Shown in pieces: positions 1-8,457 of a DNA stretch of 64,000 nt. Origin of the DNA: Streptomyces carminius. GTDB lineage: Bacteria; Actinomycetota; Actinomycetes; Streptomycetales; Streptomycetaceae. Below the pieces are notes generated by a model that saw only the letters and a list, made by a program, of their open reading frames with translations, searched no databases and had not been told where the DNA came from. The stretch spans positions 292,624 through 356,623 of the forward strand of contig NZ_PGGW01000058.1 of NCBI RefSeq assembly GCF_002794255.1, given 5' to 3'. Numbering within the stretch: position 1 is the first letter of the stretch; each line of letters starts with the position of its first letter. Both the position numbers and the translations under genes were made by a program.

Positions 1-1
1 C

Positions 2-607
2 ACCCCCTCCGGGGACATCAGCCGGGACCTCGCCGACGTACTGCTGCGGGCGCTCACGGCCCGGCCGGGCAGCCCGGTGGCCGCCGAGCGCACCGCGGCC
101 GACGCCCCCCGGCTGCAGGATCTGCTGGACCCGGAGGCGCCCTTCGTACCGGAGGTGCATGACGGATTCGGGTTCTGGGTGGAGGACGCGGAGAACCAGA
201 GCCCGGAAGTGGCCGCCTCACTGGAACGCGCCAACTCGGCGGCCTTGCCAACCGCCCGGCTGACCGGAGTGGAGGCGGCGTACTGGTGCGAGACTCCGGA
301 GAAGAACCATCTGCGGTGGGTCATGCCGCATTCCGAGGAGCGGCTGCTCGACGCGCTCGCCCGGCTGCACGCCGCGGGTGCCTCGTCGCTGGGCGAGGAC
401 ACCAGGCTGGTCGGCTCCTTCCGGGCCCACGGGCTGGTCGTGCCGGTGTGGGACCTGCCGGGCGCGATGCGCGCGGAGGAGTGCGAGAAGCCCGCGGCGG
501 CCTTCGCCGAACGGCTCGGCGAGGCGCTGGAGTCCACCGCTCCGCTGACCGCCGACGAGCGCCGTGCGCGCAGCGGATTCACCAATCGCCAGGTAACTCT
601 CAACTGA
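2..607 (+). CDS. DUF5926 family protein, C-terminal part (cut by window start)
   Basis: The frame is open from base 2 to the TGA at 605-607, so the start codon lies outside the window and the GTG at 77 is only an internal valine. About 201 residues are visible. They are soluble, acidic and lack membrane segments or a signal peptide. The C-terminus (ending TNRQVTLN, after TADERRARSG) matches what I remember of the DUF5926 family, a conserved Streptomyces protein of roughly 300 residues and unknown function, sometimes described as SecA-motif related. No catalytic residues can be named. Family call is from memory; coding status is secure because of length and codon bias. Confidence 0.75.
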   Translation, partial: TPSGDISRDLADVLLRALTARPGSPVAAERTAADAPRLQDLLDPEAPFVPEVHDGFGFWVEDAENQSPEVAASLERANSAALPTARLTGVEAAYWCETPEKNHLRWVMPHSEERLLDALARLHAAGASSLGEDTRLVGSFRAHGLVVPVWDLPGAMRAEECEKPAAAFAERLGEALESTAPLTADERRARSGFTNRQVTLN

Positions 608-821
608 CAGACGAATTTCCGGCGTCCGTTGCTACATTCCTGCCGTGACTCCTGTCACAACTCCCCTTGCGGGCCGGTGAATAGACGGCTTGAAGGGATC
701 GGTGGAATTTGCGAACGGGCCGTTACTTGTTACCGTTCTAACTGCCCGGTCGCTGGTGCATCCCCCGTCGCCAGCGATCGGGTCTTCTCATGTCCGGGCC
801 CCGGTGCGGTGCCCCGGGGGG

Positions 822-1481
822 TCAGCCCCCGTGCGGGCGCCCCGGATCGCCGGGATCACCGGCGTCACCGCCGGTTCCGCTGCCGGACCGCAGCAGCAGC
901 CGCTCCCCGTCCGGCGCCCCGATCTCCGCCACCGCCGCGTACGGTTCCCCGTCCGGGCGGGTGCCGGCCGTCCGCCGCCGTGCCGGGGTGTCGCACGCGC
1001 CCGGCCGGTCCGTCGCGGGCAGGGCGCAGGGCATGTGCACCGTACGGCCGTCGGGGCCGGTCAGGCTGAGGGCGCCGGGCAGGGGCTCGCCCGTCGTGTT
1101 CCGGTAGTACATCCGCCCCCAGGTCGTACTGTCCCGGGTCAGGACGCAGGTCTGCGCCCGTACCCCCTCCGGTGCCGCGGCCTGGGCCCCGCAGACGGCG
1201 GTGACCTCCGACAGGCCGACGTCCGACAGCAGCTCCGGGGGGATGGCGAGTTCGGCGGAGCCGGGGGCGGCGGGCGCTCCGGGGGCCGGGGCCGCGGGCG
1301 CGGCCGGTGGCGCCGGTGTCGGGGAGGGTGCGGCGGTGTGCCGGAGGCCGGACGCGTACGGCGAGTCCGGGCCGGCGGTCGCGGCGGCGAGGGGCAGGGC
1401 CACGGCGAGCGCCACCGTACTGGCGAGCGCGATCAGGCGGAGGCTGCGGAGGTTCGTGGCACGGTGCTGCGGCTCATGCAT
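822..1481 (-). CDS. Secreted Pro/Ala-rich hypothetical protein
   Basis: The frame is open up to 1778, but the ATG at 1481 is preferred: it is preceded by GGTGGG and begins a clear export signal (basic residues, then a hydrophobic stretch ending near residue 34 with AAATAG). The mature protein of about 185 residues begins with a Pro/Ala/Ser linker (residues ~45-72) and then a ~110-residue domain with four cysteines (CGAQ, QTCVL, MPCAL, GACDT) that could form two disulphides. The C-terminus is Gly/Asp-rich. I do not recognise the domain. It lies downstream of the prim-pol gene on the same strand, but a strong hairpin separates them, so it probably has its own promoter. Confidence 0.7.
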   Translation of the reverse strand: MHEPQHRATNLRSLRLIALASTVALAVALPLAAATAGPDSPYASGLRHTAAPSPTPAPPAAPAAPAPGAPAAPGSAELAIPPELLSDVGLSEVTAVCGAQAAAPEGVRAQTCVLTRDSTTWGRMYYRNTTGEPLPGALSLTGPDGRTVHMPCALPATDRPGACDTPARRRTAGTRPDGEPYAAVAEIGAPDGERLLLRSGSGTGGDAGDPGDPGRPHGG

Positions 1482-1635
1482 GGACGACCCACCTGCGACT
1501 CGCTGGGGAGCGGGAGCCCTCGGCGGGCCCTCCGGGTGGGCCGAACATACCGGGAACGGACCGGCGCCCCTCGGGACAGAGCGCCTGTTTCCCTCCAACT
1601 CCGGCGCACCGTTACCCGTACGAGTGAAAGTGAAA

Positions 1636-1675
1636 GGGTGCGGTCCCGGCCGGCACCCCGGCCGGGACCGCACCC
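1636..1675 (-). terminator. Intrinsic-type hairpin after the prim-pol gene
   Basis: A perfect 17-bp stem (1636-1652 with 1659-1675) closes a 6-base loop. It sits 16 bases beyond the prim-pol stop codon, with no T-run, as is usual for Streptomyces terminators. Confidence 0.85.
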
Positions 1676-1690
1676 TCCGGTGCGCCGGGC

Positions 1691-2374
1691 TCAGTACGCC
1701 AGCCGGCTGCCGGTGTCCGGGACCTGGGCGCTCGCCCGGACCAGCACGTCCACCAGGGACTCCATCCGCGGCAGCCACGGGGTTCCGCCGTCCCCCACAG
1801 ACGGCGGCCGCTCCCAGTCCACCTGCCCGGCGCCGGTGCGCGACGGCGGCAGCGGCACATAGCCGCCCTCGCCGTGGAAGCGCAGCGAACTGGGTACCCA
1901 GTCCTGGGCGTAGAGCAGCTCGCCCAGTTCCTCCAGGTCGTACGGCGCCACCAGCAGGACGAAGCGGGTCGGGGTGGCGATCACCGGACCGGTGCGCACC
2001 CCGAGCCGGTCGAACTCCGCCAGTGCCCGCTCACCCGCGGCCGCCGGCAGACTGAGCGCGCAGGGCGCGCGGTCCCCGGTGGCCAGCAGGAGGGGCGCGC
2101 CGGGGCGGCTGGTCCACCACCAGCGCACCATGCGGGCGTCGGTGGTGGCCGCCAGCAGCCCGGGGTCGAAGGGGTGCGCGCCGGGCACGGCGCAGTCGGG
2201 CCGCGGACAGGAGCAGCGCCCCCGTGGCTGCCCGGACTGGCGTGCGGTCAGGCGCCTGGACTCCCGCGGTGCCACCCCGGGCAGTACCGGCCACCCCCAC
2301 CGTGTGGCGCAGACGAGCGCCGCGTCGCGCAGCGCCCAGCGGGTCATGCGTCGCCTTCCGAGGATCTCGCGCAT
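1691..2374 (-). CDS. Bifunctional DNA primase/polymerase (prim-pol) domain protein, probably degenerate
   Basis: A 227-residue soluble protein starting MREILGRRRM with a GGAAAGGAA ribosome site upstream. The order of conserved blocks (ATRWGWPVLPG near residue 24, CSCPRPDCAVPGAHPF near 54, MVRWWWTSRPGAPLLLATG near 82, then a C-terminal PPSRTG segment near 178) is that of the short prim-pol (PF09250-like) proteins common in Streptomyces. In true archaeo-eukaryotic primases a DxD/DxE pair follows the central strand; here the corresponding place reads ALSLPAAAG, so catalytic activity is doubtful. The CSCPRPDC cysteines could bind zinc. Function in the cell is unknown. It is transcribed away from the phosphatase gene. 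Confidence 0.7.
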   Translation of the reverse strand: MREILGRRRMTRWALRDAALVCATRWGWPVLPGVAPRESRRLTARQSGQPRGRCSCPRPDCAVPGAHPFDPGLLAATTDARMVRWWWTSRPGAPLLLATGDRAPCALSLPAAAGERALAEFDRLGVRTGPVIATPTRFVLLVAPYDLEELGELLYAQDWVPSSLRFHGEGGYVPLPPSRTGAGQVDWERPPSVGDGGTPWLPRMESLVDVLVRASAQVPDTGSRLAY

Positions 2375-3004
2375 CAGCGCTCGTTCCTTTCCGTAACGCC
2401 AAAGATCGACAAGGACCTATCCGGACCGGTCAGCCGATGGCGGCTGTCCGACCCCCCTCACACCTGTACATCTGCGGATCTCACGTGATCGCACATACGC
2501 TGCCGAGCGCTGCGGCACCGCGATGTCCCCCCGCGGCCCCGGGCCTTCCATGGATCGGGCGCGAAACCGTGAAACCGCGAAACACGGAGAGTGGCGCGCC
2601 TCGCGGCTGCGCCCGTGCTGTCCGTACTGCCTCGTGCCCGCGCGGCGTCCCGCTGCCGGTCCTGCCCTGATCCCGATCGCCGCGTACGAGGTCACGCCCC
2701 GGTTCCGCCCCGTGAGACGCGCGGGCCCGCCGCCGGGTTCCGGCGCGGCCCGACCTGCCCGATCCCTCTTGCCGTACGTACTCACGTACCCACAACAGTC
2801 GTGATGACGCGCTGTCGTGTCAGACGCCAGTCGACCGCGCACCACCGAGCACAGCGTATGTTTTCGGCCAAGCTCGTGACACCCCCCGGAACCATCTCAT
2901 TCCCTCCCCGCCCCGGGCGGCGGAACCGTCTTCCGGGACACCCGCGGCCCGCTCGGACAATGCTGGACATCTCGCCATCAGGACGTGTACACCTGGAGGC
3001 ATTG
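2375..3004. other. Intergenic region between divergent genes, no gene seen
   Basis: About 630 bases separating prim-pol (-) and the phosphatase (+). Long frames cross it on both strands, but their residue composition is that of non-coding GC-rich DNA (Arg/Pro/Ala) and no ribosome site supports a start before 3005. It should hold two divergent promoters. I see no riboswitch or RNA gene. Confidence 0.5.
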
Positions 3005-4714
3005 ATGGCGGAGCAGCACTACATGGGGGTTCGCGATGCTGTCGAGCACGCCGGCCCGCACCGGGGGCCACCGCCCATGAGCGCCCGACGCCCGCCGAAA
3101 CTGGCCGGAACCAACTCCCCCGCACCGCCTTCCCAGCACACTGGCCCGCCCTCCGCCGTGCCCCGCGGGCAGTCCGTACCGGCCCGGCCGCACGGTCCCG
3201 GCCCGGATCCGGCGCCGGGCCGGGGGCCGGTCCCGGCCCGTCCCGCCGAGCACCTCGCCGCCGTCCAGGACCGGCTCGCCGGCCGGCTCTCCGACCTCAC
3301 CATCCTCCACGGGCTCACCGAACGCCTGCTGCGCACGGCCACCCTGGAGAGCGCGGTGCACGAGGTGCTCCGCGCCGGGGCCGCCCTCGCGGGCGCCCGG
3401 CGCGGACTGCTCTCGCTGGCCCCGGCGGGCCCGGCGGGACACCCCGGCCCGCCCGCCGAACGGCCCGGCGGAGTCGGTCCCGGCGCCACCGTCGGGCTCG
3501 GCCTGGGCGTGGCGGACCTCGGCCAGATCGAGACCGTCCCGCACGGTTCCGTCCCCTTCGCGCTGCTGTCGCCCGAACCGGCGGAGTCCGCCGCGCCCGG
3601 GCGCGGGGGCGGGGAAGGGGGTGGGGAAGGGGGCGGGGGCGGCCCCGCCGGGCCCCGGGAGGTCGTCCTCCCCCACATCGGCCGGGACGCCCGCCTCGGC
3701 CCGCGCCACCGCGAGGTCGCCGCCCGGCTCGGCTGCGCCGCGAGCTACGCGGTCGCCCTGGAGACCGGCACCGCCGGACGGGTGGGCGCGGCCGTCTGGT
3801 TCTACGACGAGCCCGCCCGGCCGACCGAGCGCCGCCGCCACCTGCTGCGGCTGTACGCGCGGCAGGCCGCCGAACACCTCGCCCGCCAACTCGACCTGGC
3901 CCGCGCCCGGAGCGCCCTGGACACCGTGCGCGAGGGGCTGCTGCCCGGCCGGCTGCCCCGGGTGCCGGGGGTGCGGCTGGCGGTCCGGCACCGCACCGGA
4001 CCGTGCGGCGGCGACTGGGGCGACTGGTACGACGCGCTGCCGCTGCCCGACGGCGGACTCGCCCTGTCCGTGGGCACGGTCACCGGTTCCGGTGCGGACG
4101 CGTCGGCCGCGGCGGGGCGGCTGCGCGCGGCGCTGCGGGCGTACGCGGTGCTGGAGGGCGAGGACCCGGTCGCCGTGCTGTCCGATCTGGAGGTGCTGCT
4201 GCGGCTGACCGAACCCGCCCGCGCGGCGACCGTGCTGTTCGGATACGCCGAGCCGGCCCCGCCCCCGCCCGCCTCGGCACCCGGAGCCGCACCCGGAGCC
4301 GCGGCCGGGGGCGCCCGGATCGTGCTGGCCGGGGCGGGGCACTGCCCGCCGCTGGTCGTCGGGCCGCGGCGCACCGAGCTCGCCGAGACCGCGCTCTCCG
4401 CGCCGCTGGGGATGCTCACCTGCTGGGAGGCGCCCGGCGTCGAGCTGGAGCTGGCCGCCGGGGAGACGCTCCTCCTCTACGGCGACGGGCTGCTGCGCCG
4501 CACCGGCGAGCCCCTCGACCGGGCCGTCGACCTGCTCAGGTCGGCCGCCGAGCGCGCCGCGCCCACCGTCCGCGACGACCCCGGCGCGCTGGCCGACCAC
4601 CTGCTGCGCGCCCTCGCCCCCGTCGGGGGGAACACCGGGGACGGGGCCGCCGGGGACGGGGCCGCCGGGGACGGGGCCGCCGGGGACGCCGTGCTGCTCG
4701 CGGCGCGGTTCTGA
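3005..4714 (+). CDS. SpoIIE-like PP2C phosphatase with altered metal site
   Basis: Start ATG 3005 is chosen because of CTGGAGGC five bases upstream. The 569-residue protein has a low-complexity Pro-rich N-terminus (to ~85), a GAF-like sensory region (~90-300) broken by a Gly-rich insert, and a C-terminal SpoIIE/PP2C domain (~325-569). Domain marks are GGDWGDWYD (~337), HCPPLV (~446) and LYGDGLLRR (~492). The usual GDVxGHG metal-binding turn reads GTVTGSG, so one metal-binding aspartate and the histidine are missing, and the final DD pair is GDAVLL. It may be a pseudophosphatase or have an unusual metal requirement. A 15-bp unit encoding GDGAA is repeated three times near the C-terminus. Just upstream of pepP, but with its own stop and a 114-base gap. 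Confidence 0.8.
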   Translation: MAEQHYMGVRDAVEHAGPHRGPPPMSARRPPKLAGTNSPAPPSQHTGPPSAVPRGQSVPARPHGPGPDPAPGRGPVPARPAEHLAAVQDRLAGRLSDLTILHGLTERLLRTATLESAVHEVLRAGAALAGARRGLLSLAPAGPAGHPGPPAERPGGVGPGATVGLGLGVADLGQIETVPHGSVPFALLSPEPAESAAPGRGGGEGGGEGGGGGPAGPREVVLPHIGRDARLGPRHREVAARLGCAASYAVALETGTAGRVGAAVWFYDEPARPTERRRHLLRLYARQAAEHLARQLDLARARSALDTVREGLLPGRLPRVPGVRLAVRHRTGPCGGDWGDWYDALPLPDGGLALSVGTVTGSGADASAAAGRLRAALRAYAVLEGEDPVAVLSDLEVLLRLTEPARAATVLFGYAEPAPPPPASAPGAAPGAAAGGARIVLAGAGHCPPLVVGPRRTELAETALSAPLGMLTCWEAPGVELELAAGETLLLYGDGLLRRTGEPLDRAVDLLRSAAERAAPTVRDDPGALADHLLRALAPVGGNTGDGAAGDGAAGDGAAGDAVLLAARF

Positions 4715-4828
4715 GTCCGTCCGGCCCGTTCGCGGCCCCGTTCCGCGGCCCCGGCCGGCGGCCCGCGCGGACCTACGATGGAGGAGGCCCGCACCAGGCC
4801 CACACCACCAGCAGGAGGAGGCAGCGAC

Positions 4829-6307
4829 GTGGCTGACCAGCAGACGCCGGAGACCCCGGACGAGCAGGCGGACGAGCACGCGGAGGAGCAGCCGGTCAAG
4901 CAGCGGAAGAACGGCCTGTACCCGGGCGTCTCCGACGAGCTCGCCGAGAACATGCGGAGCGGCTGGGCCGACACCGAACTGCGCGACCTGACCCCCGTCC
5001 CCCAGGCCGCCCGTACCGCCGAGCGGCGCGCGCGGCTCTCCGCCCGCTTCCCCGGCGAGCGGCTGGTGATCCCGGCGGGCAACCTCAAGACCCGCTCGAA
5101 CGACACCGAGTACCCGTTCCGCGCCTCCGTGGAGTACGCCTACCTCACCGGCAACCAGACCGAGGACGGCGTCCTGGTCATGGAGCCGCGCGACGGCGGC
5201 GGCCACGACGCGGTGCTGTACCTGCTGCCCCGCTCCGACCGGGAGAACGGCGAGTTCTGGCTCGACGGCCAGGGCGAGCTGTGGGTGGGCCGCCGGCACA
5301 GCCTGGCCGAGGCCGAGCGGCTCTACGGCCTGCCCTGCCAGGACGTGCGCACCGTCGCCGCCGCGCTGCGCGAGGCCCGCGGCGACGTCCGGACGGTCCG
5401 CGGGTACGACGCGGGTGTCGAGGCGGCCCTGCGCGACAAGACCACCGCCGAGCGCGACGAGGCGCTGCGCGTCTTCCTCTCCGAGATGCGCCTGGTCAAG
5501 GACGAGTTCGAGATCGGCGAGCTGCAGAAGGCCGTCGACTCCACGGTGCGCGGCTTCGAGGACGTCGTGCGCGAGCTGGACCGGGCCGAGGCCACCTCCG
5601 AGCGGTACATAGAGGGCACCTTCTTCCGGCGCGCCCGGGTGGAGGGCAACGACATCGGCTACGGCTCCATCTGCGCCGCCGGGCCGCACGCCACCACCCT
5701 GCACTGGGTGCGCAACGACGGCCCGGTCCGCTCCGGCGAGCTGCTCCTGCTGGACGCGGGTGTGGAGACCCACACCCTCTACACCGCCGACGTCACCCGC
5801 ACCCTGCCCGTCGGCGGCCGCTTCACCGACCTCCAGCGGAAGATCTACGACGCCGTCTACGAGGCGCAGGAGGCGGGCATCGCGGCGGTGCGGCCGGGCG
5901 CGAAGTACCTGGACTTCCACCACGCCGCCCAGCGGGTGCTCACCGAGAAGCTGGTGGCGTGGGGTCTGGTCGAGGGCCCGGTGGAGCGGGTGCTGGAGCT
6001 GGGCCTCCAGCGCCGCTGGACGCTGCACGGCACCGGCCACATGCTCGGCATGGACGTCCACGACTGCGCCGTCGCGCGCCGCGAGGCGTACGCCGAGGGG
6101 ACGCTGGAGCCGGGCATGTGCCTGACCGTCGAGCCGGGCCTGTACTTCCAGCCCGACGACCTGACGGTGCCCGAGGAGTACCGGGGCATCGGGGTGCGCA
6201 TCGAGGACGACATCCTCGTCACCGAGGACGGCAACCGGAACCTCTCGGCCGCGCTGCCGCGCCGCTCGGACGAGGTCGAGGAGTGGATGGCCCGGCTGCG
6301 CGGCTGA
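4829..6307 (+). CDS. pepP: Xaa-Pro aminopeptidase (aminopeptidase P)
   Basis: GTG 4829 is chosen because AGGAGG (4813-4818) lies at good spacing; the longer frame from 4778 has no such site. The 492-residue cytoplasmic protein removes N-terminal residues that precede proline. It has the AMP_N domain (~50-185) followed by an M24 pita-bread domain (~230-480). The dinuclear metal ligands are visible: LLDAGVE and TADVTRT (two Asp), GTGHMLGMDVHD (His), LTVEPGLY (Glu) and VRIEDDILV (Glu). Length and motif order match Streptomyces PepP. A strong terminator follows, so it is the end of its transcript. Confidence 0.95.
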   Translation: MADQQTPETPDEQADEHAEEQPVKQRKNGLYPGVSDELAENMRSGWADTELRDLTPVPQAARTAERRARLSARFPGERLVIPAGNLKTRSNDTEYPFRASVEYAYLTGNQTEDGVLVMEPRDGGGHDAVLYLLPRSDRENGEFWLDGQGELWVGRRHSLAEAERLYGLPCQDVRTVAAALREARGDVRTVRGYDAGVEAALRDKTTAERDEALRVFLSEMRLVKDEFEIGELQKAVDSTVRGFEDVVRELDRAEATSERYIEGTFFRRARVEGNDIGYGSICAAGPHATTLHWVRNDGPVRSGELLLLDAGVETHTLYTADVTRTLPVGGRFTDLQRKIYDAVYEAQEAGIAAVRPGAKYLDFHHAAQRVLTEKLVAWGLVEGPVERVLELGLQRRWTLHGTGHMLGMDVHDCAVARREAYAEGTLEPGMCLTVEPGLYFQPDDLTVPEEYRGIGVRIEDDILVTEDGNRNLSAALPRRSDEVEEWMARLRG

Positions 6308-6333
6308 CCCGCGCACCGGGTGGCGCGTACCGC

Positions 6334-6367
6334 GGGGAGGGCGGTCCCGGAAGGGACCGCCCTCCCC
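6334..6367 (+). terminator. Hairpin terminator after pepP
   Basis: A perfect 15-bp stem (6334-6348 with 6353-6367) with loop GGAA, 26 bases after the stop codon. It also lies beyond the stop of the convergent anti-sigma-type gene and can serve both. Confidence 0.9.
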
Positions 6368-6425
6368 CGTCCGCCCGGCCGGAACCGGGGACGGGTACGG
6401 ATGCGGATGCGGACACGAGCGCGGG

Positions 6426-6980
6426 TCAGGACGCCTTCAGCAGCGCGTCCTCCCGCCACTTGAGGAGCTTGTCGAAGCAGACCACGGCGCCGTCGCCCGG
6501 CCTGTTGCGGAAGTCGACGTGGTCCGCGAGGGCCTCGATCAGGAACAGCCCCCGGCCGTGCTCACCGCTGTGGGGCACCTCCTGGAGACCGGCGTCGGCG
6601 AGCAACGGGCCGAACGCCATGGCGGGTGCGGCGTCCTCCGCCGCCGTACCGAGCGGGTCCGTCGCGCGGTACGCACCGCCGTGTCCTTCCTCGTACGCCG
6701 TCCCGTCCCCGAAGCCCGGCCCGTGATCGACCACTTCGATGCGGCACATGTCGTCATCGATGTACGCCGTCACGTGGTACTCCCCGGCGCCCGACCGCCC
6801 GGACTCCCCGGGACCGCCGTGCTCCACCGCGTTCGCACAGGCTTCCGAGAGCGCTACCGAAAGGTCGTAGGAGACATCGGGGTCGACGCCCGCCGCCTCC
6901 ATCGCGCCGAGCAGTAGCCGCCGGGCGAGCGGAACGCTCGCGGCCTCACGCCGCAAGTGGAGAGACCACCAGATGCTCAT
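6426..6980 (-). CDS. RsbW-type ATP-binding regulatory protein (HATPase_c_2)
   Basis: ATG 6980 follows a clear AGGAGG site; longer reading to 7271 has no coding character. The 184-residue protein has the GHKL fold: N box ALSEACANAVEHG (~49), G1 box VVDHGPGFG (~83) and G2 box GEHGRGLFLIEALAD (~140). Such proteins in Streptomyces are anti-sigma-factor kinases or partners of anti-anti-sigma proteins and PP2C phosphatases. No cognate sigma factor or STAS-domain gene is adjacent, although a SpoIIE-like phosphatase lies 2 kb upstream. Target is therefore unknown. Confidence 0.85.
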   Translation of the reverse strand: MSIWWSLHLRREAASVPLARRLLLGAMEAAGVDPDVSYDLSVALSEACANAVEHGGPGESGRSGAGEYHVTAYIDDDMCRIEVVDHGPGFGDGTAYEEGHGGAYRATDPLGTAAEDAAPAMAFGPLLADAGLQEVPHSGEHGRGLFLIEALADHVDFRNRPGDGAVVCFDKLLKWREDALLKAS

Positions 6981-7315
6981 GCTCAGCCTCCTGGCTGCGG
7001 CTCGACATACGCATACGTATTGCCAGGGTCGGCGCCGGTAAGCCGTCCCGGGCCTCCTACCCCTCATTCGGCGGAGGGGAGGAGTGCCGTGAGGTACGGA
7101 AAACGCATGAGAAGGAACGATCAGGGCGTACCGCCCGGAGTGGACGGATGCGGACACCGGCCGGTGGTGACCGCGGGCAGCCCGTGGCGAGCCCGTAAGC
7201 GGGCGCGGGGGCAGGCACGGCAGCAGGCACGGGAAAGAACCGCCGGGGCCGGGATTATCGGTTTTCCACAACGCCCTGCAGCCCGCGGCGGCGCGGGTGA
7301 GATGATGGCCGGGCC
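6981..7315. promoter_or_regulatory. Divergent promoter region, contains ATACGTAT palindrome
   Basis: 335 bases between two divergently read genes. A locally AT-rich stretch (7005-7024) contains the 8-bp palindrome ATACGTAT at 7013-7020 inside repeated CATACG motifs, a likely promoter or operator for the anti-sigma-type gene. No open frame here looks coding. Confidence 0.4.
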
Positions 7316-8218
7316 ATGAGAGCCCCCGTCGCGCGTGCCGCCGCCGACCTGCGACTGCTGCGGGCCGCGGTGTTCACCGCGGTCTGCGTCACCCTGTCCG
7401 CGGCCGGGCACGTGCTCGCCGCCGGGCAGGGCCTGCCGCTGTGGACGGTCGGCGCGGGCTGTGCGGCCGTCCTCGCCGTGGCCGTGCCGCTGGCCGGACG
7501 CGAGCGCTCCCTGCCGGGCATCGCCGCCCTGCTGGCGGCCGGGCAGCTCGCGCTGCACTTCCTCTTCTCCTGCGGGCAGGACGGACCGGCCGCCCGGAGC
7601 GCCCCGGGGGCCGGGGCCGGCGACCGGCACGGGCTGCTGGAGCTGGCCGGACGGCTGCTGTGCGACGACCGGGCCACGGCCGCCCTGAGCGAGGCCGAGG
7701 CCCGCCGGGTCGTCGGCGAGGCCGGGCTCTCCCTGTCCGCCCTGCCGGGAGCGGCCCATCCCGGTCACCCCGGTGGCCCCGGCCACGCGGGCCATGCCGT
7801 CCCGGCCGGTACGCTCGCCGCCGAAACCCCGGCCGAGTGCCTCCAGGCCGCCGTGCGCACCGCGCTGTCGCTGCTCTCCGTGCCCATGCTGCTCGGCCAT
7901 CTGCTCGCCGCGCTCGTCATGGGCTGGCTGCTGCGCCGCGGCGACGACGCGCTGTGGCGGCTGGTCCGGCTGTACGCGCGGCAGGCCGCCGTGGGCGACG
8001 CCCTGGCCGGCGCGCTGCTCGTCCGGGCGCTGCGCACGGCACTGCGCTGGGCGCGCGCGCTGAGCCGCGGGCTGCTGCCCGCCGGGCTCCTGCCGCCGTC
8101 CGCGCCCCGCACCGACCGCGGCGCGGACCCCGTACCGCCCCGCTCCCTGCCCCCGGGGCACCCGGTGGTCCGGCGCGGGCCGCCGTGCTCCGCGGACGAC
8201 CTCACCCTCGCGGTCTGA
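7316..8218 (+). CDS. Polytopic membrane protein with His-rich loop, beside copper genes
   Basis: A 300-residue protein with predicted membrane helices at about 16-35, 39-59, 65-85 and 181-205. Between helices three and four a long loop carries a His/Gly/Pro cluster (HPGHPGGPGHAGH, ~145-157), which could bind copper or nickel. The C-terminal third is basic and Arg/Leu-rich, then Pro-rich. No enzymatic motif is seen. It precedes ycnI in the same direction with a 239-base gap. From context it may belong to extracytoplasmic copper handling, but that is inference; only the gene and its topology are secure. Confidence 0.75.
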   Translation: MRAPVARAAADLRLLRAAVFTAVCVTLSAAGHVLAAGQGLPLWTVGAGCAAVLAVAVPLAGRERSLPGIAALLAAGQLALHFLFSCGQDGPAARSAPGAGAGDRHGLLELAGRLLCDDRATAALSEAEARRVVGEAGLSLSALPGAAHPGHPGGPGHAGHAVPAGTLAAETPAECLQAAVRTALSLLSVPMLLGHLLAALVMGWLLRRGDDALWRLVRLYARQAAVGDALAGALLVRALRTALRWARALSRGLLPAGLLPPSAPRTDRGADPVPPRSLPPGHPVVRRGPPCSADDLTLAV

Positions 8219-8457
8219 CGCGCACACCCCCCACTTCCGTACCCCACGGGTGAGGTGCGCGCCGGTGCCGCGCGCACACCGAATCCGCGCCTGTCCGGCC
8301 CGGGGCCCCGGCCTGTCCGGCGGCACCGACCGGTCGTCCCGTCGTCCCGTCGTCGGTTCGTTCCCGCCCGGCCGCCGCTGTCCGGCCGCCGTGCCGGGTG
8401 CCGCCCCGCCGGGCCGGGAGGCGCTCCCCCACCCGTGTCAGAGGAGTGTCATCGACC

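Noticed and set aside
2591..3004. Upstream extension of the phosphatase gene
   Set aside because: Residues are non-coding in character and the ribosome site is directly before 3005.
2978..6316. 1112-codon open frame on the minus strand
   Set aside because: It lies antisense to the phosphatase and pepP; composition is Val/Gly/Arg shadow of GC-rich codons, and both sense genes have clear motifs.
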